The translations under genes were made by a program, and so were the position numbers. Of a stretch of DNA of 35,214 bases, positions 7,448 through 15,160 are shown one piece after another. Under the pieces are notes generated by a model that was given only the letters and a program-made list of their open reading frames with translations, did no database searches and was not told the origin of the DNA. This DNA is from an uncultured Oscillospiraceae bacterium (lineage in GTDB: Bacteria; Bacillota; Clostridia; Oscillospirales; Oscillospiraceae). The stretch is from assembly GCA_934573945.1 (NCBI GenBank), contig CAKTMQ010000005.1, forward strand, positions 1 through 35,214, in the 5' to 3' direction. How positions within the stretch are numbered: the first letter of the stretch is position 1; the number at the start of each line of letters is the position of its first letter.

Positions 7448-8163
7448 AGCGTCCACCACCTCGGCACGATTTCAACGGCGCTGATACCGCCCGACCAGCT
7501 GATCGGCGTCTCTCCTGCCGGCAGCACCGGGAACTCCGGGGCAGAGATTGTATTGTTCCGGTTAGCGCCGTCCGCCCCGTAGGCGTTCTGCTCCTCGCAA
7601 TCCAGAATCAGGACGCCGTCTGGCATGCTATTGATGGTTACCACTGTGCCGCCAACATCCAGCGCCCCAGCCCCCGTACCACGGATTGTGATAAGGGGCA
7701 GCGCCTCAAAGAGTGTTGGGTTCATCAGGGGCTGTCCAGAAACGAGCGCTAGGGTTTCCTCTCCAGCTTTCAGCCAGCGCTGCGGCTTGCAGTCAAAGGT
7801 AATGTTGAAATTCCCTCCACGGTTAAGGGGGGAAGTCTCGACATCTATCCCCCCAGTCGCATAGGCTAGGCGAAAGTGATCTCTGTCATAGGTATCCTCT
7901 AGGCGGCGGTAACCCTTATGGCTCAGGAGCCACGCGCGGAAAGCCATCATGTTCGACTTGAAATCGCGGCAGATGAAACACGGATACGATACCTCAATAT
8001 TCTTATACCTCCCGTTGTCCAGCAGGACGGCTCCGTCCAATCCCGGGATCTCTACGGCCTCTGTGTCACGTTCCGGTGCGCCGTATGTCCCGGATCCGGA
8101 ACATACCACGCCAAAGTCCATACAACTCCGACCGTCAAGATAGAATTGATTTTCACCGATCAA
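7444..8163 (-). CDS. Distal tail protein (Dit) (239 aa)
   Basis: Forms the hexameric ring joining tail tube and baseplate. The opening ENQFYLDGRSCMDFGVV and the segment KNIEVSYPCFICRDFKSNMM fit the N-terminal Dit domain (phage_tail/Siphovirus ORF5-like). A C-terminal galectin-like beta domain follows (about 140-239, with MNPTLFEALPLITIRGTGAG). The start is TTG at 8163, overlapping the tape-measure stop (TTGA), with GGGAGG about nine bases upstream. The next Met (residue 15) would cut into the conserved domain, so TTG is preferred. Confidence 0.9.
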   Translation of the reverse strand: MIGENQFYLDGRSCMDFGVVCSGSGTYGAPERDTEAVEIPGLDGAVLLDNGRYKNIEVSYPCFICRDFKSNMMAFRAWLLSHKGYRRLEDTYDRDHFRLAYATGGIDVETSPLNRGGNFNITFDCKPQRWLKAGEETLALVSGQPLMNPTLFEALPLITIRGTGAGALDVGGTVVTINSMPDGVLILDCEEQNAYGADGANRNNTISAPEFPVLPAGETPISWSGGISAVEIVPRWWTL

Positions 8164-10235
8164 GCGAAAACCGCCTCCCTTCGATCAACCTCATGCTGCA
8201 TACGGCGCATAATGACGTCCGCGAGCTCGTCGACATCCTGCCCAGGGGCACCATACACTGTGACACTAATACCGCCAAGATTGCGGTTATTAACTACGCT
8301 GTTGTTGCCAGAGAGCGGCTGAACCACAGCCTTCCCGCCTGTTAACGTCAGTAGCTCCGGCCCGGCTTCGCCCACCACAGCGCTACCGCGAGACAGGATA
8401 CCGCCAGTAGCCAGGTAAGGGATATTCCCCACATGACGCAGATTTAGGCCAAACTCCTTTCCTCCCAGGAGAGGGACCCAGTCCGGTATCGTGAAGCTAA
8501 GACTGTTCAGCGCGTCGATCATTTTATTGATGCCGTTGATGGCGCCGTTCAACAGCGCGATGACGCTGTTGAGCGGCACCTTGGCGAGGCTCGCAAAGGC
8601 GTTGAAGGTACCCCGGAAGATTTCCTTGACGCCCGCCCAGGCCCGCTGCCAGTCGCCGGTGAACACGCCCCGGATGAAGTCGATGACGCCGTCAAACACC
8701 TGCTTGATGCTGTCCCAGATGTTTTTCACGCTGGCGAAAAACCCGTTCAGCTGCTCGCCCAGCACCGGCCCGAACAGCTCCGTCCAGTCCCGGGCAAATA
8801 CGCCCTGCAGCCAGTCGTCCAGCTTTTGCAGCGCCGCCTGTATCTCATCGCCCCAGATGGCGATAGCCGCAATGGCTGCCACGATTGCCGCCACGACCAA
8901 CCCGACGGGACTGGCCAGCGCGGGAAGTATTTTCATCAGCCCGCTGAGCGCTCCCGCGATATTTGAGATCGCGCCCGCCACCGGAGAAATGGCCGCCACG
9001 GCGCCCATGCCAATCAGCGCGAACTTTGCCCCGCCGGGTAGGTGATCCCAAATATTCTGCAAAATCGGGATGATGTTGTCCGCCATGGTCTGAAACGCGG
9101 CGATCATGTTGTCCGTCAGCTGGCCCACGTCGGCGTTGGCGTCGCCCATACCTGCCAGCAGGTTGCTGACGGAGGCCTTGAAAGCGGCAATAGAGCCGGA
9201 GATCGTCCCCTCCGCCTCCTTGGCCGTGGTGCCGGTGATGTCCATCTGCTCCTGAATTTTGTGAATGGCTTCGAGGATTCCGGAGAATCCGACCTCCTGT
9301 AGCGCCGCGCCAATGCCCTTCGAGTCGCTCAGGTCGATCAGCTTGTCGCCCAGGATGCCGGACTCGTTGACCAGACGGGCCATCTCCGTAGCCGTGCCGC
9401 CAAAGCCCAGCTTCAGGTTGTCCAGCATGGTGTAGTTCTGCTTGGCAAAGCCCTGATAGGCGTTCTGGATGCTTTGGATGTCGCTGCCCATCTTGTTGGC
9501 GTTGTCCGCCATGTCCGTGATGGCCATGTCCGCCATTTCCACGGCCTTCTTGGTGTCGCCGCCCAGACTGCTCACCAGCGACGCGGCAAAGCCCGTGGCC
9601 GTCTCCATATAGACATTGGCGCTCAGGCCAGCCGTCTTGTAGGCATTGTTCGCGTAGTTCACCAGCGTCTTGGCGTCGCCCTTGAACAGCGTCTCCACGC
9701 CGCCGATCAGCTGCTCATAGTCGGCATAGCTGTCCACGATTTTTACGGTCGCGGCAGCGGCGGCGGCAAGCCCGGCCTGCGCCGCACGGGAGATGCCCGC
9801 CGTGGCGTCGGCTACCTTTTGGGCGCCGCTGGCCACCTTGTCCGCGGTGGCGCCGATCTTCTCAAGGGCGGCGTTGGACTGATTGGCGGCCCTCTCTAAA
9901 TCATCCAGCGAGTTTTCCGTCTCAATGATTTCCCGCCGAAGGCTTTGGAACTGGGCGCTATTTTCATCAACGCCCGAGTCTTTCAACTGCTTTTCGGCGT
10001 CCTTAAGCTGCTCCAGCTTGTTTTTGGTCTCGCCCACGGCCTTGGAGAGTAGCTCCTGCTTTTGCCGCAGCAGCTCCGTGTTTCCGGGGTCAAGCCGCAG
10101 CAGCCGCTTGACGTCTTTCAGTTTGGCTTGGGTGTCGTTGATCTCGCCGTTGACCTTCTGCAGCGCCTTGTCCAGCCCGGACACGTCGCCGCCGATCTTG
10201 ACGGTGATGCCCTTCACCCGGCGGTTGTTCGCCAT
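8160..10235 (-). CDS. Tail tape measure protein (691 aa)
   Basis: Sets tail length and is threaded through the tube. An N-terminal coiled coil (about 1-135, KALQKVNGEINDTQAKLKDV) is followed by an Ala-rich helical region, hydrophobic segments around residues 405-470 (ISNIAGALSGLMKILPALAS, VVAAIVAAIAAIAIWG), and a C-terminal GNIPYLATGGILSRGSAVVG segment typical of TMPs. At 691 residues the tail would be fairly short, roughly 100 nm by the usual 1.5 angstrom per residue rule (inference). ATG at 10235 has AAGGAGGTGGG upstream and follows the tail chaperone by 12 bases. Confidence 0.95.
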   Translation of the reverse strand: MANNRRVKGITVKIGGDVSGLDKALQKVNGEINDTQAKLKDVKRLLRLDPGNTELLRQKQELLSKAVGETKNKLEQLKDAEKQLKDSGVDENSAQFQSLRREIIETENSLDDLERAANQSNAALEKIGATADKVASGAQKVADATAGISRAAQAGLAAAAAATVKIVDSYADYEQLIGGVETLFKGDAKTLVNYANNAYKTAGLSANVYMETATGFAASLVSSLGGDTKKAVEMADMAITDMADNANKMGSDIQSIQNAYQGFAKQNYTMLDNLKLGFGGTATEMARLVNESGILGDKLIDLSDSKGIGAALQEVGFSGILEAIHKIQEQMDITGTTAKEAEGTISGSIAAFKASVSNLLAGMGDANADVGQLTDNMIAAFQTMADNIIPILQNIWDHLPGGAKFALIGMGAVAAISPVAGAISNIAGALSGLMKILPALASPVGLVVAAIVAAIAAIAIWGDEIQAALQKLDDWLQGVFARDWTELFGPVLGEQLNGFFASVKNIWDSIKQVFDGVIDFIRGVFTGDWQRAWAGVKEIFRGTFNAFASLAKVPLNSVIALLNGAINGINKMIDALNSLSFTIPDWVPLLGGKEFGLNLRHVGNIPYLATGGILSRGSAVVGEAGPELLTLTGGKAVVQPLSGNNSVVNNRNLGGISVTVYGAPGQDVDELADVIMRRMQHEVDRREAVFA

Positions 10236-10247
10236 GCGCCCACCTCC

Positions 10248-10870
10248 TTACTTGGGGAAAAATGCGTCGATATCGGCCTGCGTGGCCTTGTAGGGATACT
10301 TGTGCTGGTCATTGGCCTTCTCCGTGCACATATCATAGACCATGCCCATGGTCATCCCCGTCAGAGCCTCGTCAGACAACCCCAACTGGGCGCACCGCAG
10401 CATGAACTGCGCCCCGTTGGGCTCCCGGGTTGTCTGTCTCACTTTTTTGCCGGTGTGCTGGTGGTCCGCTGGTTGGCGTCCCACAGCTCCAAAATGACCG
10501 GCAGCACATCGTAGACCGAGAACACGCCGTCCAGCTGATCCAGCCACTCATCCGGGCTCTGGCCTACCATAACGTCGCCGTTCATCAGCACCCGGCCGGA
10601 TTCCGTATCCCGGAACTCTGCGCCGTGCTTCAGCATCACCCACGCGATGTTTTCAAAGATTTCCAGATCCATGGCCGTCATGGCGGCTTCGTTCTGGCCT
10701 TCCTCGTCCGCGCCCGCCTTTTGAGCCTCCAGCGCGGCGTTATAGGATTTTTTCAGCGTGGCCATGTCCCGGATGATATCCCGGCCGATCAGATGGCGAT
10801 AGAGCCGCGGCACCAGCGCCGAGGCCCGCAGCGTGACGGTCTTGCCGTCGATCGTAACAGTTCTGTCCAT
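10248..10870 (-). CDS. Tail assembly chaperone, long form by -1 frameshift (207 aa)
   Basis: This product starts with the 143-aa chaperone at 10439-10870 and shifts -1 at A AAA AAG (10448-10442, just before the TGA at 10441-10439). It then continues as KKVRQTTREPNGAQFMLRC to the stop at 10248. The C-terminal part (about 65 aa, helical, LGLSDEALTGMTMGMVYDMC) has no good start of its own, which supports expression only as a fusion. In lambda and many siphophages such G/GT pairs chaperone the tape measure protein at a fixed ratio. The order tail tube, chaperone, tape measure fits. Confidence 0.88.
10439..10870 (-). CDS. Tail assembly chaperone, short form (gpG-like, 143 aa)
   Basis: A helical protein between the tail tube and tape measure genes. 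It begins MDRTVTIDGKTVTLRASALV, as in the Phage_TAC family of Firmicutes phages, and ends STPAKK at a TGA directly after the slippery heptamer A AAA AAG. ATG at 10870 overlaps the stop of the tail tube gene by one base (TAATG). This in-frame product should be the more abundant form; the frameshifted form adds about 64 residues. Confidence 0.9.
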   Translation of the reverse strand: MDRTVTIDGKTVTLRASALVPRLYRHLIGRDIIRDMATLKKSYNAALEAQKAGADEEGQNEAAMTAMDLEIFENIAWVMLKHGAEFRDTESGRVLMNGDVMVGQSPDEWLDQLDGVFSVYDVLPVILELWDANQRTTSTPAKK

Positions 10871-11448
10871 TACGCGGCGCCCTCCACGAACACCTCGTTA
10901 AACCAACCGCTCTTGGTGACCTCCGGCGTCTCGGACGTAGTGCGCGCCATCACGTTGCCGTTGCCCAGCGGCGCGGCGGAAATGGTGCTGCTCTGGGTCT
11001 GAGGCTCCTTGGTGTCCTCCTTGGTCTTGGCGGCGATGGCCGGGCGCGTGCCCGTGCAGTTATAGAGGACGTAGCAGTCCTCATCCGCATCACCATCGAT
11101 CTGGAACAGCAGTGCGAAGGCCTTGGCCTCCGTGTTGGCGTTCTCTGTCAGCACCTTACTGGTGGTGCCAAGCGTCATGCCCCACACATCCTGCAGCATC
11201 TTGTCCACGATACGAGCCATTTCCAGATCTCCCTCGTAGCCGTTGTTCACCGGACTCTGGTAGTACACGATGCCGTCGGCGTAGAACTTCGTGATCTCAC
11301 CCTGCTGTTCCAGATTCAGATTTACCGCGCCCGGCACCGCCACCGGCGTGCCCCAGCTGTAATTGGAAGTGCCGCCCACCTTGGTTTCCGTCAGCACGGC
11401 GTAGTGCACGTTCTTCAGGTTGAACTGAACTTTATTTTCGTTTGCCAT
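10870..11448 (-). CDS. Major tail tube protein, phi13-type (192 aa)
   Basis: Builds the tail tube. The sequence VQFNLKNVHYAVLTE, then GTPVAVPGAVNLNLEQQGE, KFYADGIVYYQSPVNNGYEG and DLEMARIVDKMLQDVWG, is characteristic of the phi13-family major tail protein. The length is typical. ATG at 11448 is preferred because GAGGTG lies seven bases upstream, inside the end of the previous gene; an ATG at 11454 is less well placed. The downstream chaperone overlaps by one base. Confidence 0.9.
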   Translation of the reverse strand: MANENKVQFNLKNVHYAVLTETKVGGTSNYSWGTPVAVPGAVNLNLEQQGEITKFYADGIVYYQSPVNNGYEGDLEMARIVDKMLQDVWGMTLGTTSKVLTENANTEAKAFALLFQIDGDADEDCYVLYNCTGTRPAIAAKTKEDTKEPQTQSSTISAAPLGNGNVMARTTSETPEVTKSGWFNEVFVEGAA

Positions 11449-11450
11449 AA

Positions 11451-11780
11451 TCACACCTCAAATTCATAGATGATTGCGTATACTCTCTCGTCCTCCACCC
11501 AGCCCTCTGTCTTGGTGTAGGCGATCTCCGCGCTTTGCAGTACGGTGTCCACAGCGGCCTCCAGGGCCGTGTCCTTCTCGGCGGTATACAGCGCCGCCTC
11601 GATGGCCGGGCAGGTGTAGTACACCACGCCGTCGGCATAGAACGGGTTGTCGTTTTTCACCTGATAGGTGATCCGGGGCAAAGGCGGGCGCGGTCCTCTG
11701 GCATTGTCCTGCCGCCACTGGTGATAAACCACCGGCAGCCCCGTGCCCTTCAGCACAGCGTCTACTTGCGCCAGCGTCAT
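11451..11780 (-). CDS. Tail completion / terminator-like protein (109 aa)
   Basis: It lies between the HK97 gp10-like protein and the tail tube, the usual place of the tail terminator. The pattern VDAVLKGTGLPVVYHQWRQD and PFYADGVVYYTCPAIEAALY resembles the minor tail/tail-completion proteins found there in phi13-type phages. A terminator caps the tube and joins it to the head. ATG at 11780 has GGGAGGCGGCTGAGC upstream. The assignment rests on position and fold-like pattern more than on a motif. Confidence 0.75.
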   Translation of the reverse strand: MTLAQVDAVLKGTGLPVVYHQWRQDNARGPRPPLPRITYQVKNDNPFYADGVVYYTCPAIEAALYTAEKDTALEAAVDTVLQSAEIAYTKTEGWVEDERVYAIIYEFEV

Positions 11781-11782
11781 GC

Positions 11783-12208
11783 TCAGCCGCCTCCCTTCCG
11801 CGCGATGCCGTCTTTGATGTACTGTTCCAGTTTGTCGGCCGCGGCGTCCGCCGCCGGCCGGATGTGGACAAACGCCTTGACGCGGCCCAGCGGCTTTTTC
11901 CGGACGATCAGATCATGTCCCTTCTCCAGCAGGTGCGTCAGCCGGTAGTGGGGCGCTTTGGCGTACACGACCTTCGCGTAGGCGTACCGCCCGCGCGCCC
12001 CGGCATCCCGCTTGGACGCCCAGCTTTTCCGATAGTCGCCCGTGCCACCGATGCCAGCCGCAGGGATATCGCTGCGGACCTCGGCCACGGTCTCCCTGGC
12101 CACTTTATCCACAGCCTCCTTCATAACGTCCAGCGTCACGTCCCGGTATTCTTCTAGCGCGCCCATCACGGCGTCCGCCAGTTGGTCGATGTTGATGCTT
12201 CCGCTCAT
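11783..12208 (-). CDS. HK97 gp10-like neck / minor tail protein (141 aa)
   Basis: A head-to-tail joining component. Features of the gp10 family are the N-terminal helix VAEVRSDIPAAGIGGTGDYR, the basic SWASKRDAGARGRYAYAKVV strand and the conserved APHYRLTHLLEKGHDLI segment followed by FVHIRPAADAAADKLEQYI. The length is usual. The start overlaps the upstream stop by four bases (12205-12208), so it is translationally coupled in the connector operon. Confidence 0.88.
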   Translation of the reverse strand: MSGSINIDQLADAVMGALEEYRDVTLDVMKEAVDKVARETVAEVRSDIPAAGIGGTGDYRKSWASKRDAGARGRYAYAKVVYAKAPHYRLTHLLEKGHDLIVRKKPLGRVKAFVHIRPAADAAADKLEQYIKDGIARKGGG

Positions 12209-12519
12209 CCTCGCACACCGCCCTTCATCTCGAGATAGAGCTCAATGTCCCACCCGTCATTGACGGGATAGGTGCGGTAGATGCTGTACCGCTGCCCGCG
12301 GTAGTCAGCCTCGGTCTCGCCCTGGTAGTCCACGAAGGGCACGGTCACCACCAGCTCCGGTTTATGCCCGGCCGCGCCGGCAGCCGCCCACTCGCTGCGC
12401 CGGACGCCTCCGGCCTCGCACAGCACCCGCCGCCGTTCTTCCGGACCGGTCTTGCGGAAAACGCCGATCTCATCCTGCGTGCCCGAATCGGGAACGATCA
12501 GGTAAAGCACGTCAAACAT
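12205..12519 (-). CDS. Head closure / head-tail adaptor (104 aa)
   Basis: It occupies the slot of the SPP1 gp16/HK97 head-closure protein between the gp6-like connector and gp10. The protein is beta-rich, with VVTVPFVDYQGETEADYRGQ and YSIYRTYPVNDGWDIELYLE, as in this family. Such proteins cap the portal after packaging. ATG at 12519 has GGAGGGCGG upstream and overlaps the preceding gene by eight bases. Confidence comes mainly from position. Confidence 0.78.
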   Translation of the reverse strand: MFDVLYLIVPDSGTQDEIGVFRKTGPEERRRVLCEAGGVRRSEWAAAGAAGHKPELVVTVPFVDYQGETEADYRGQRYSIYRTYPVNDGWDIELYLEMKGGVRG

Positions 12520-12781
12520 TGCCGCCCTCCGTCGCCTTCCGCACCGCCCGGTCGTTGATAGCCATCTGCAGCGCCGGAGGCTTCTGCAAACCGAGGTTCT
12601 TCTGGCTGCGCCACAGCCACCCGGCGTAGAGGATCACCAGTGTCTGGTCGCTCTCGCTTTGCGTGTCGGCCCCGAACTTGTCGATGGCCGTCTGCAAAAA
12701 GCCCTCCAGCAGCTCGTCATAGGCGTCCGACGTCAGCGGCAGGCTCAGCTTCAGTCGTGTCAACAAAATTTCCATGTCCAT
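12512..12781 (-). CDS. Head-tail connector, gp6-like (89 aa)
   Basis: A small all-helical adaptor that docks on the portal. LLTRLKLSLPLTSDAYDELL, then FLQTAIDKFGADTQ and LYAGWLWRSQKN, fit the phage head-tail connector (HK97 gp6/DUF3199-like) pattern. The start ATG at 12781 has AAAGGAG about ten bases upstream; ATG at 12775 is an alternative. It is the first gene after the capsid gene, and a long hairpin lies in the 77-base gap between them. Confidence 0.78.
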   Translation of the reverse strand: MDMEILLTRLKLSLPLTSDAYDELLEGFLQTAIDKFGADTQSESDQTLVILYAGWLWRSQKNLGLQKPPALQMAINDRAVRKATEGGNV

Positions 12782-12806
12782 GGCGTTTCACTCCTTTCTG
12801 CCGCAA

Positions 12807-12845
12807 GGCGGCGGACTGATTATTGCTCCCGCTCAGTCCGCCGCC
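12807..12845. other. Perfect 13-bp stem-loop between capsid and connector genes
   Basis: GGCGGCGGACTGA (12807-12819) pairs exactly with TCAGTCCGCCGCC (12833-12845) around a 13-base loop. There is no T-run, so it is not a classical terminator. A partial attenuator or RNA-stability element lowering expression of the connectors relative to the capsid is the likely role (inference). Confidence 0.75.
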
Positions 12846-12858
12846 CGGCGTATATGCC

Positions 12859-14580
12859 TCAGGACGCGGGCACCGCGGCCACATTGCCCGCGGAGATCAC
12901 GCGACCATTGGCGTCGACCTCCACCACGGTAATGGGAGCGCCCGCCGCCGCAGCGATCTGCGTAGAGCCAGAGGTCAGATCCTCCCACTCGCTGCCCTTC
13001 AGCTTGTCGCCCACCTTCAGGCTCACGCTGGAGCGCACCGCGTACTTCAGCTTGGGCGAAGATTCCTTCGCACCGCTCACCGTCACCACGGTGTTGCCGC
13101 TGCCGGTGCCGGCCGCGGCGGTGCACACCAGAACATTCAGCTTGGTGTTAGCATAGTCCGGCTTGAAGTCGTAGCTGGTGGTCACGGCGGTGTTGGCGTA
13201 GTTAATGGCCAGAAAGCCCTCGCCTACGGCGGGCTGACCGTCATAGCGGGCCGTGCCCTTGAACACCGTCTTGTCCTCCAGGAAGAAAACATGCTCGCTT
13301 CTGGCCATGCTGGCGCCCTCGCGCTCCACCAGCGTGTACAGGTCGAAAAAGCCGCCCACGATCTCATAGTCCGGCAGGAAGTCCAGCTCCACAAACTCGC
13401 CGCCCTCCACCGGCATGCGGTTGGACATACCGGCCACCAGCGTGCCCGCCGCGTTGAAGTTCAGCGCCCGACTCATCAGATCCAGGTGGGTAGCGCGGTT
13501 GCAGCACCACACGGTGCGCTTGCTGGTGGAATAGTCAGGGTCAGCCTTGCCCATGGCCGTCAGCAGCGGCTGGAAGAAGCTCTCGCCGGTCTTGCTGGCC
13601 AGATCCAGCTTCAGGATGTTGGAACTGTGCAGGTCAGTCCACTCGCCCTGCTCCGCGCCCCAGTAAGAGGGCTGGGAGGTCTGGGCCAGACGGGTCACGG
13701 AGCCCACAGGCATCTTGCCGGGCGCGCCCTTGCCGTAGACGATGGCCTTGTCCAGCGCCCGGCCCATGGCGTGCAGGATATTCTGCAAGACTTCTTCGCC
13801 CAGGTTGACGTCGCTGTCGCTCAGCAGGTAGTTATCAACAGGGATATAGCCGCCCACCTTGTAGCCGTCGGTTTCCAGCTGGTTGAAGGAGAACTCCAGC
13901 TCATTCAGCGCGCCGGACATCTCCATCCACACGCCGTCGGGCACCTTGCCCATAATGTTCTGGCGGGCCTTGCCTTTCACAGAGCGCAGCCGCACGTAGC
14001 GGATCAGCTTAGAATATTCGCCCATGTTCTGCCGGATCATGTCCAGCATCACGGTGGGGATAGTCAGCTCCGCGCCGGATACGCTGCGGCGGCCGCTGGC
14101 GCCCATAGCCCGCAGGCTCTGCAAAAACTCCTTCACGTCGCTGCGGGCGTAGAACGCGTTCATGTCAGCCCGGGAGGCGAAGCACCGGGAGCGGGAGCGG
14201 AAATTGCTGCCCTCCACGGTGGCCGGCGCGGTGCGGACAGGCGCGGCAGCCGCGGGAGCGGCAGTGCGGGCCTCGCCGCCGTTGGCAGCGGGTGCAGCGG
14301 CGTGATTCTCCTCAAAGGCCGCGATGTCGGCGTTGCAGCGCTCCAGCTCGTCCAGAATGGAGGCGATCTCGTCGTCGCACTCGGTCTGCTGGCGCGTCAC
14401 AGCGTCCACCCTGTCGCTCAAGCTGCGCACGTCTTCAATGGCGGGCGTGTCGCCCAGCGCCTCCAACTGGCTGCGCAGCTCCTGCTCGGATGCGGCCAGT
14501 TCATTGCGCTTGCTGCGCTGCGCGGCAAGCTTGGCATTTAGCGCGTCGCGCATTCTCTGGAGGGAAAAAAGCTTACTCAT
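12859..14580 (-). CDS. Major capsid protein, HK97 fold, with scaffold and extra C-terminal domain (573 aa)
   Basis: The N-terminus (1-110) is a coiled-coil delta/scaffold domain (ALNAKLAAQRSKRNELAASE) followed by an Ala/Pro linker. The protease is expected to remove it near residue 120 (SNFRSRSR). The HK97 core spans about 130-480, including AELTIPTVMLDMIRQNMGEY and MGRALDKAIVYGKG. The last 90 residues (from about 485) form a separate Val/Ser/Gly-rich domain not found in the minimal capsid protein. ATG at 14580 has GGAGATTTCGAC upstream and overlaps the protease end by eight bases; longer in-frame starts would run into the protease gene. Confidence 0.93.
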   Translation of the reverse strand: MSKLFSLQRMRDALNAKLAAQRSKRNELAASEQELRSQLEALGDTPAIEDVRSLSDRVDAVTRQQTECDDEIASILDELERCNADIAAFEENHAAAPAANGGEARTAAPAAAAPVRTAPATVEGSNFRSRSRCFASRADMNAFYARSDVKEFLQSLRAMGASGRRSVSGAELTIPTVMLDMIRQNMGEYSKLIRYVRLRSVKGKARQNIMGKVPDGVWMEMSGALNELEFSFNQLETDGYKVGGYIPVDNYLLSDSDVNLGEEVLQNILHAMGRALDKAIVYGKGAPGKMPVGSVTRLAQTSQPSYWGAEQGEWTDLHSSNILKLDLASKTGESFFQPLLTAMGKADPDYSTSKRTVWCCNRATHLDLMSRALNFNAAGTLVAGMSNRMPVEGGEFVELDFLPDYEIVGGFFDLYTLVEREGASMARSEHVFFLEDKTVFKGTARYDGQPAVGEGFLAINYANTAVTTSYDFKPDYANTKLNVLVCTAAAGTGSGNTVVTVSGAKESSPKLKYAVRSSVSLKVGDKLKGSEWEDLTSGSTQIAAAAGAPITVVEVDANGRVISAGNVAAVPAS

Positions 14581-15160
14581 GTCGAAATCTCCTTTTGCAT
14601 TTCTCAATTTCCCTGCGGATCGCCTCGCGCTCGATCTCCCGGTCGGCCGCGTTTCTGGCGCCCACATGGGTCTGTTCATAGGCGGGGAAGGTGCAAACGC
14701 TTACCTCCCACAGCTTGTCGATTGCCTGAATTTCGCGCCGGCAGCGCCCGTTCGGCAGGTCTGTCCATGCCACCGCCTTGGGAGTGAAGCCAAAGCTCGC
14801 CTGGTCAACGTCACCCCGCTGGACGCGGGCGTAGAGGTTCATGGCGTCTCCGTCAGCTGCGTTGGTCTCGATGGTGCCAAACAGTCCTTTATCGTCAATG
14901 CTGAAAGTCAGCGTTTTCACCGTGCTCCGACCCAGTACCAAATGGGTCTTATGGTCGATAAGGGCGCGGACGTCGCTCACGTCGCACCCGTCAAAGGCGT
15001 GCCGGCTGATGGTCTCCTCCAGCCAGTCCGCCACGTAGTAGGGTTGATCGAACACCACGAAGTAGCCCTCGATCACCCGCTTCTCGTTTTCCGCTCTCGT
15101 GCAGAAATCCGTGTGCATACCGCGCAGGGTGATGCCCTGCGGCAGCTCATTTTGAGGCAT
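14573..15160 (-). CDS. Prohead protease, HK97 S78 family (195 aa)
   Basis: A serine protease that trims the scaffold from the capsid protein during head maturation. His70 in ALIDHKTHLVLGRS and Ser122 in DVDQASFGF are the catalytic residues in their usual contexts. The N-terminal KRVIEGYFVVFDQPYYV is the standard first strand. The length matches the family. It overlaps the portal end by 14 bases and the capsid start by eight, a tight coupled arrangement. Confidence 0.93.
   Translation of the reverse strand: MPQNELPQGITLRGMHTDFCTRAENEKRVIEGYFVVFDQPYYVADWLEETISRHAFDGCDVSDVRALIDHKTHLVLGRSTVKTLTFSIDDKGLFGTIETNAADGDAMNLYARVQRGDVDQASFGFTPKAVAWTDLPNGRCRREIQAIDKLWEVSVCTFPAYEQTHVGARNAADREIEREAIRREIEKCKRRFRHE

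Noticed and set aside
12823..14541. 572-codon open frame on the + strand
   Set aside because: It is antisense to the capsid gene with the same shadow composition and no start signals.
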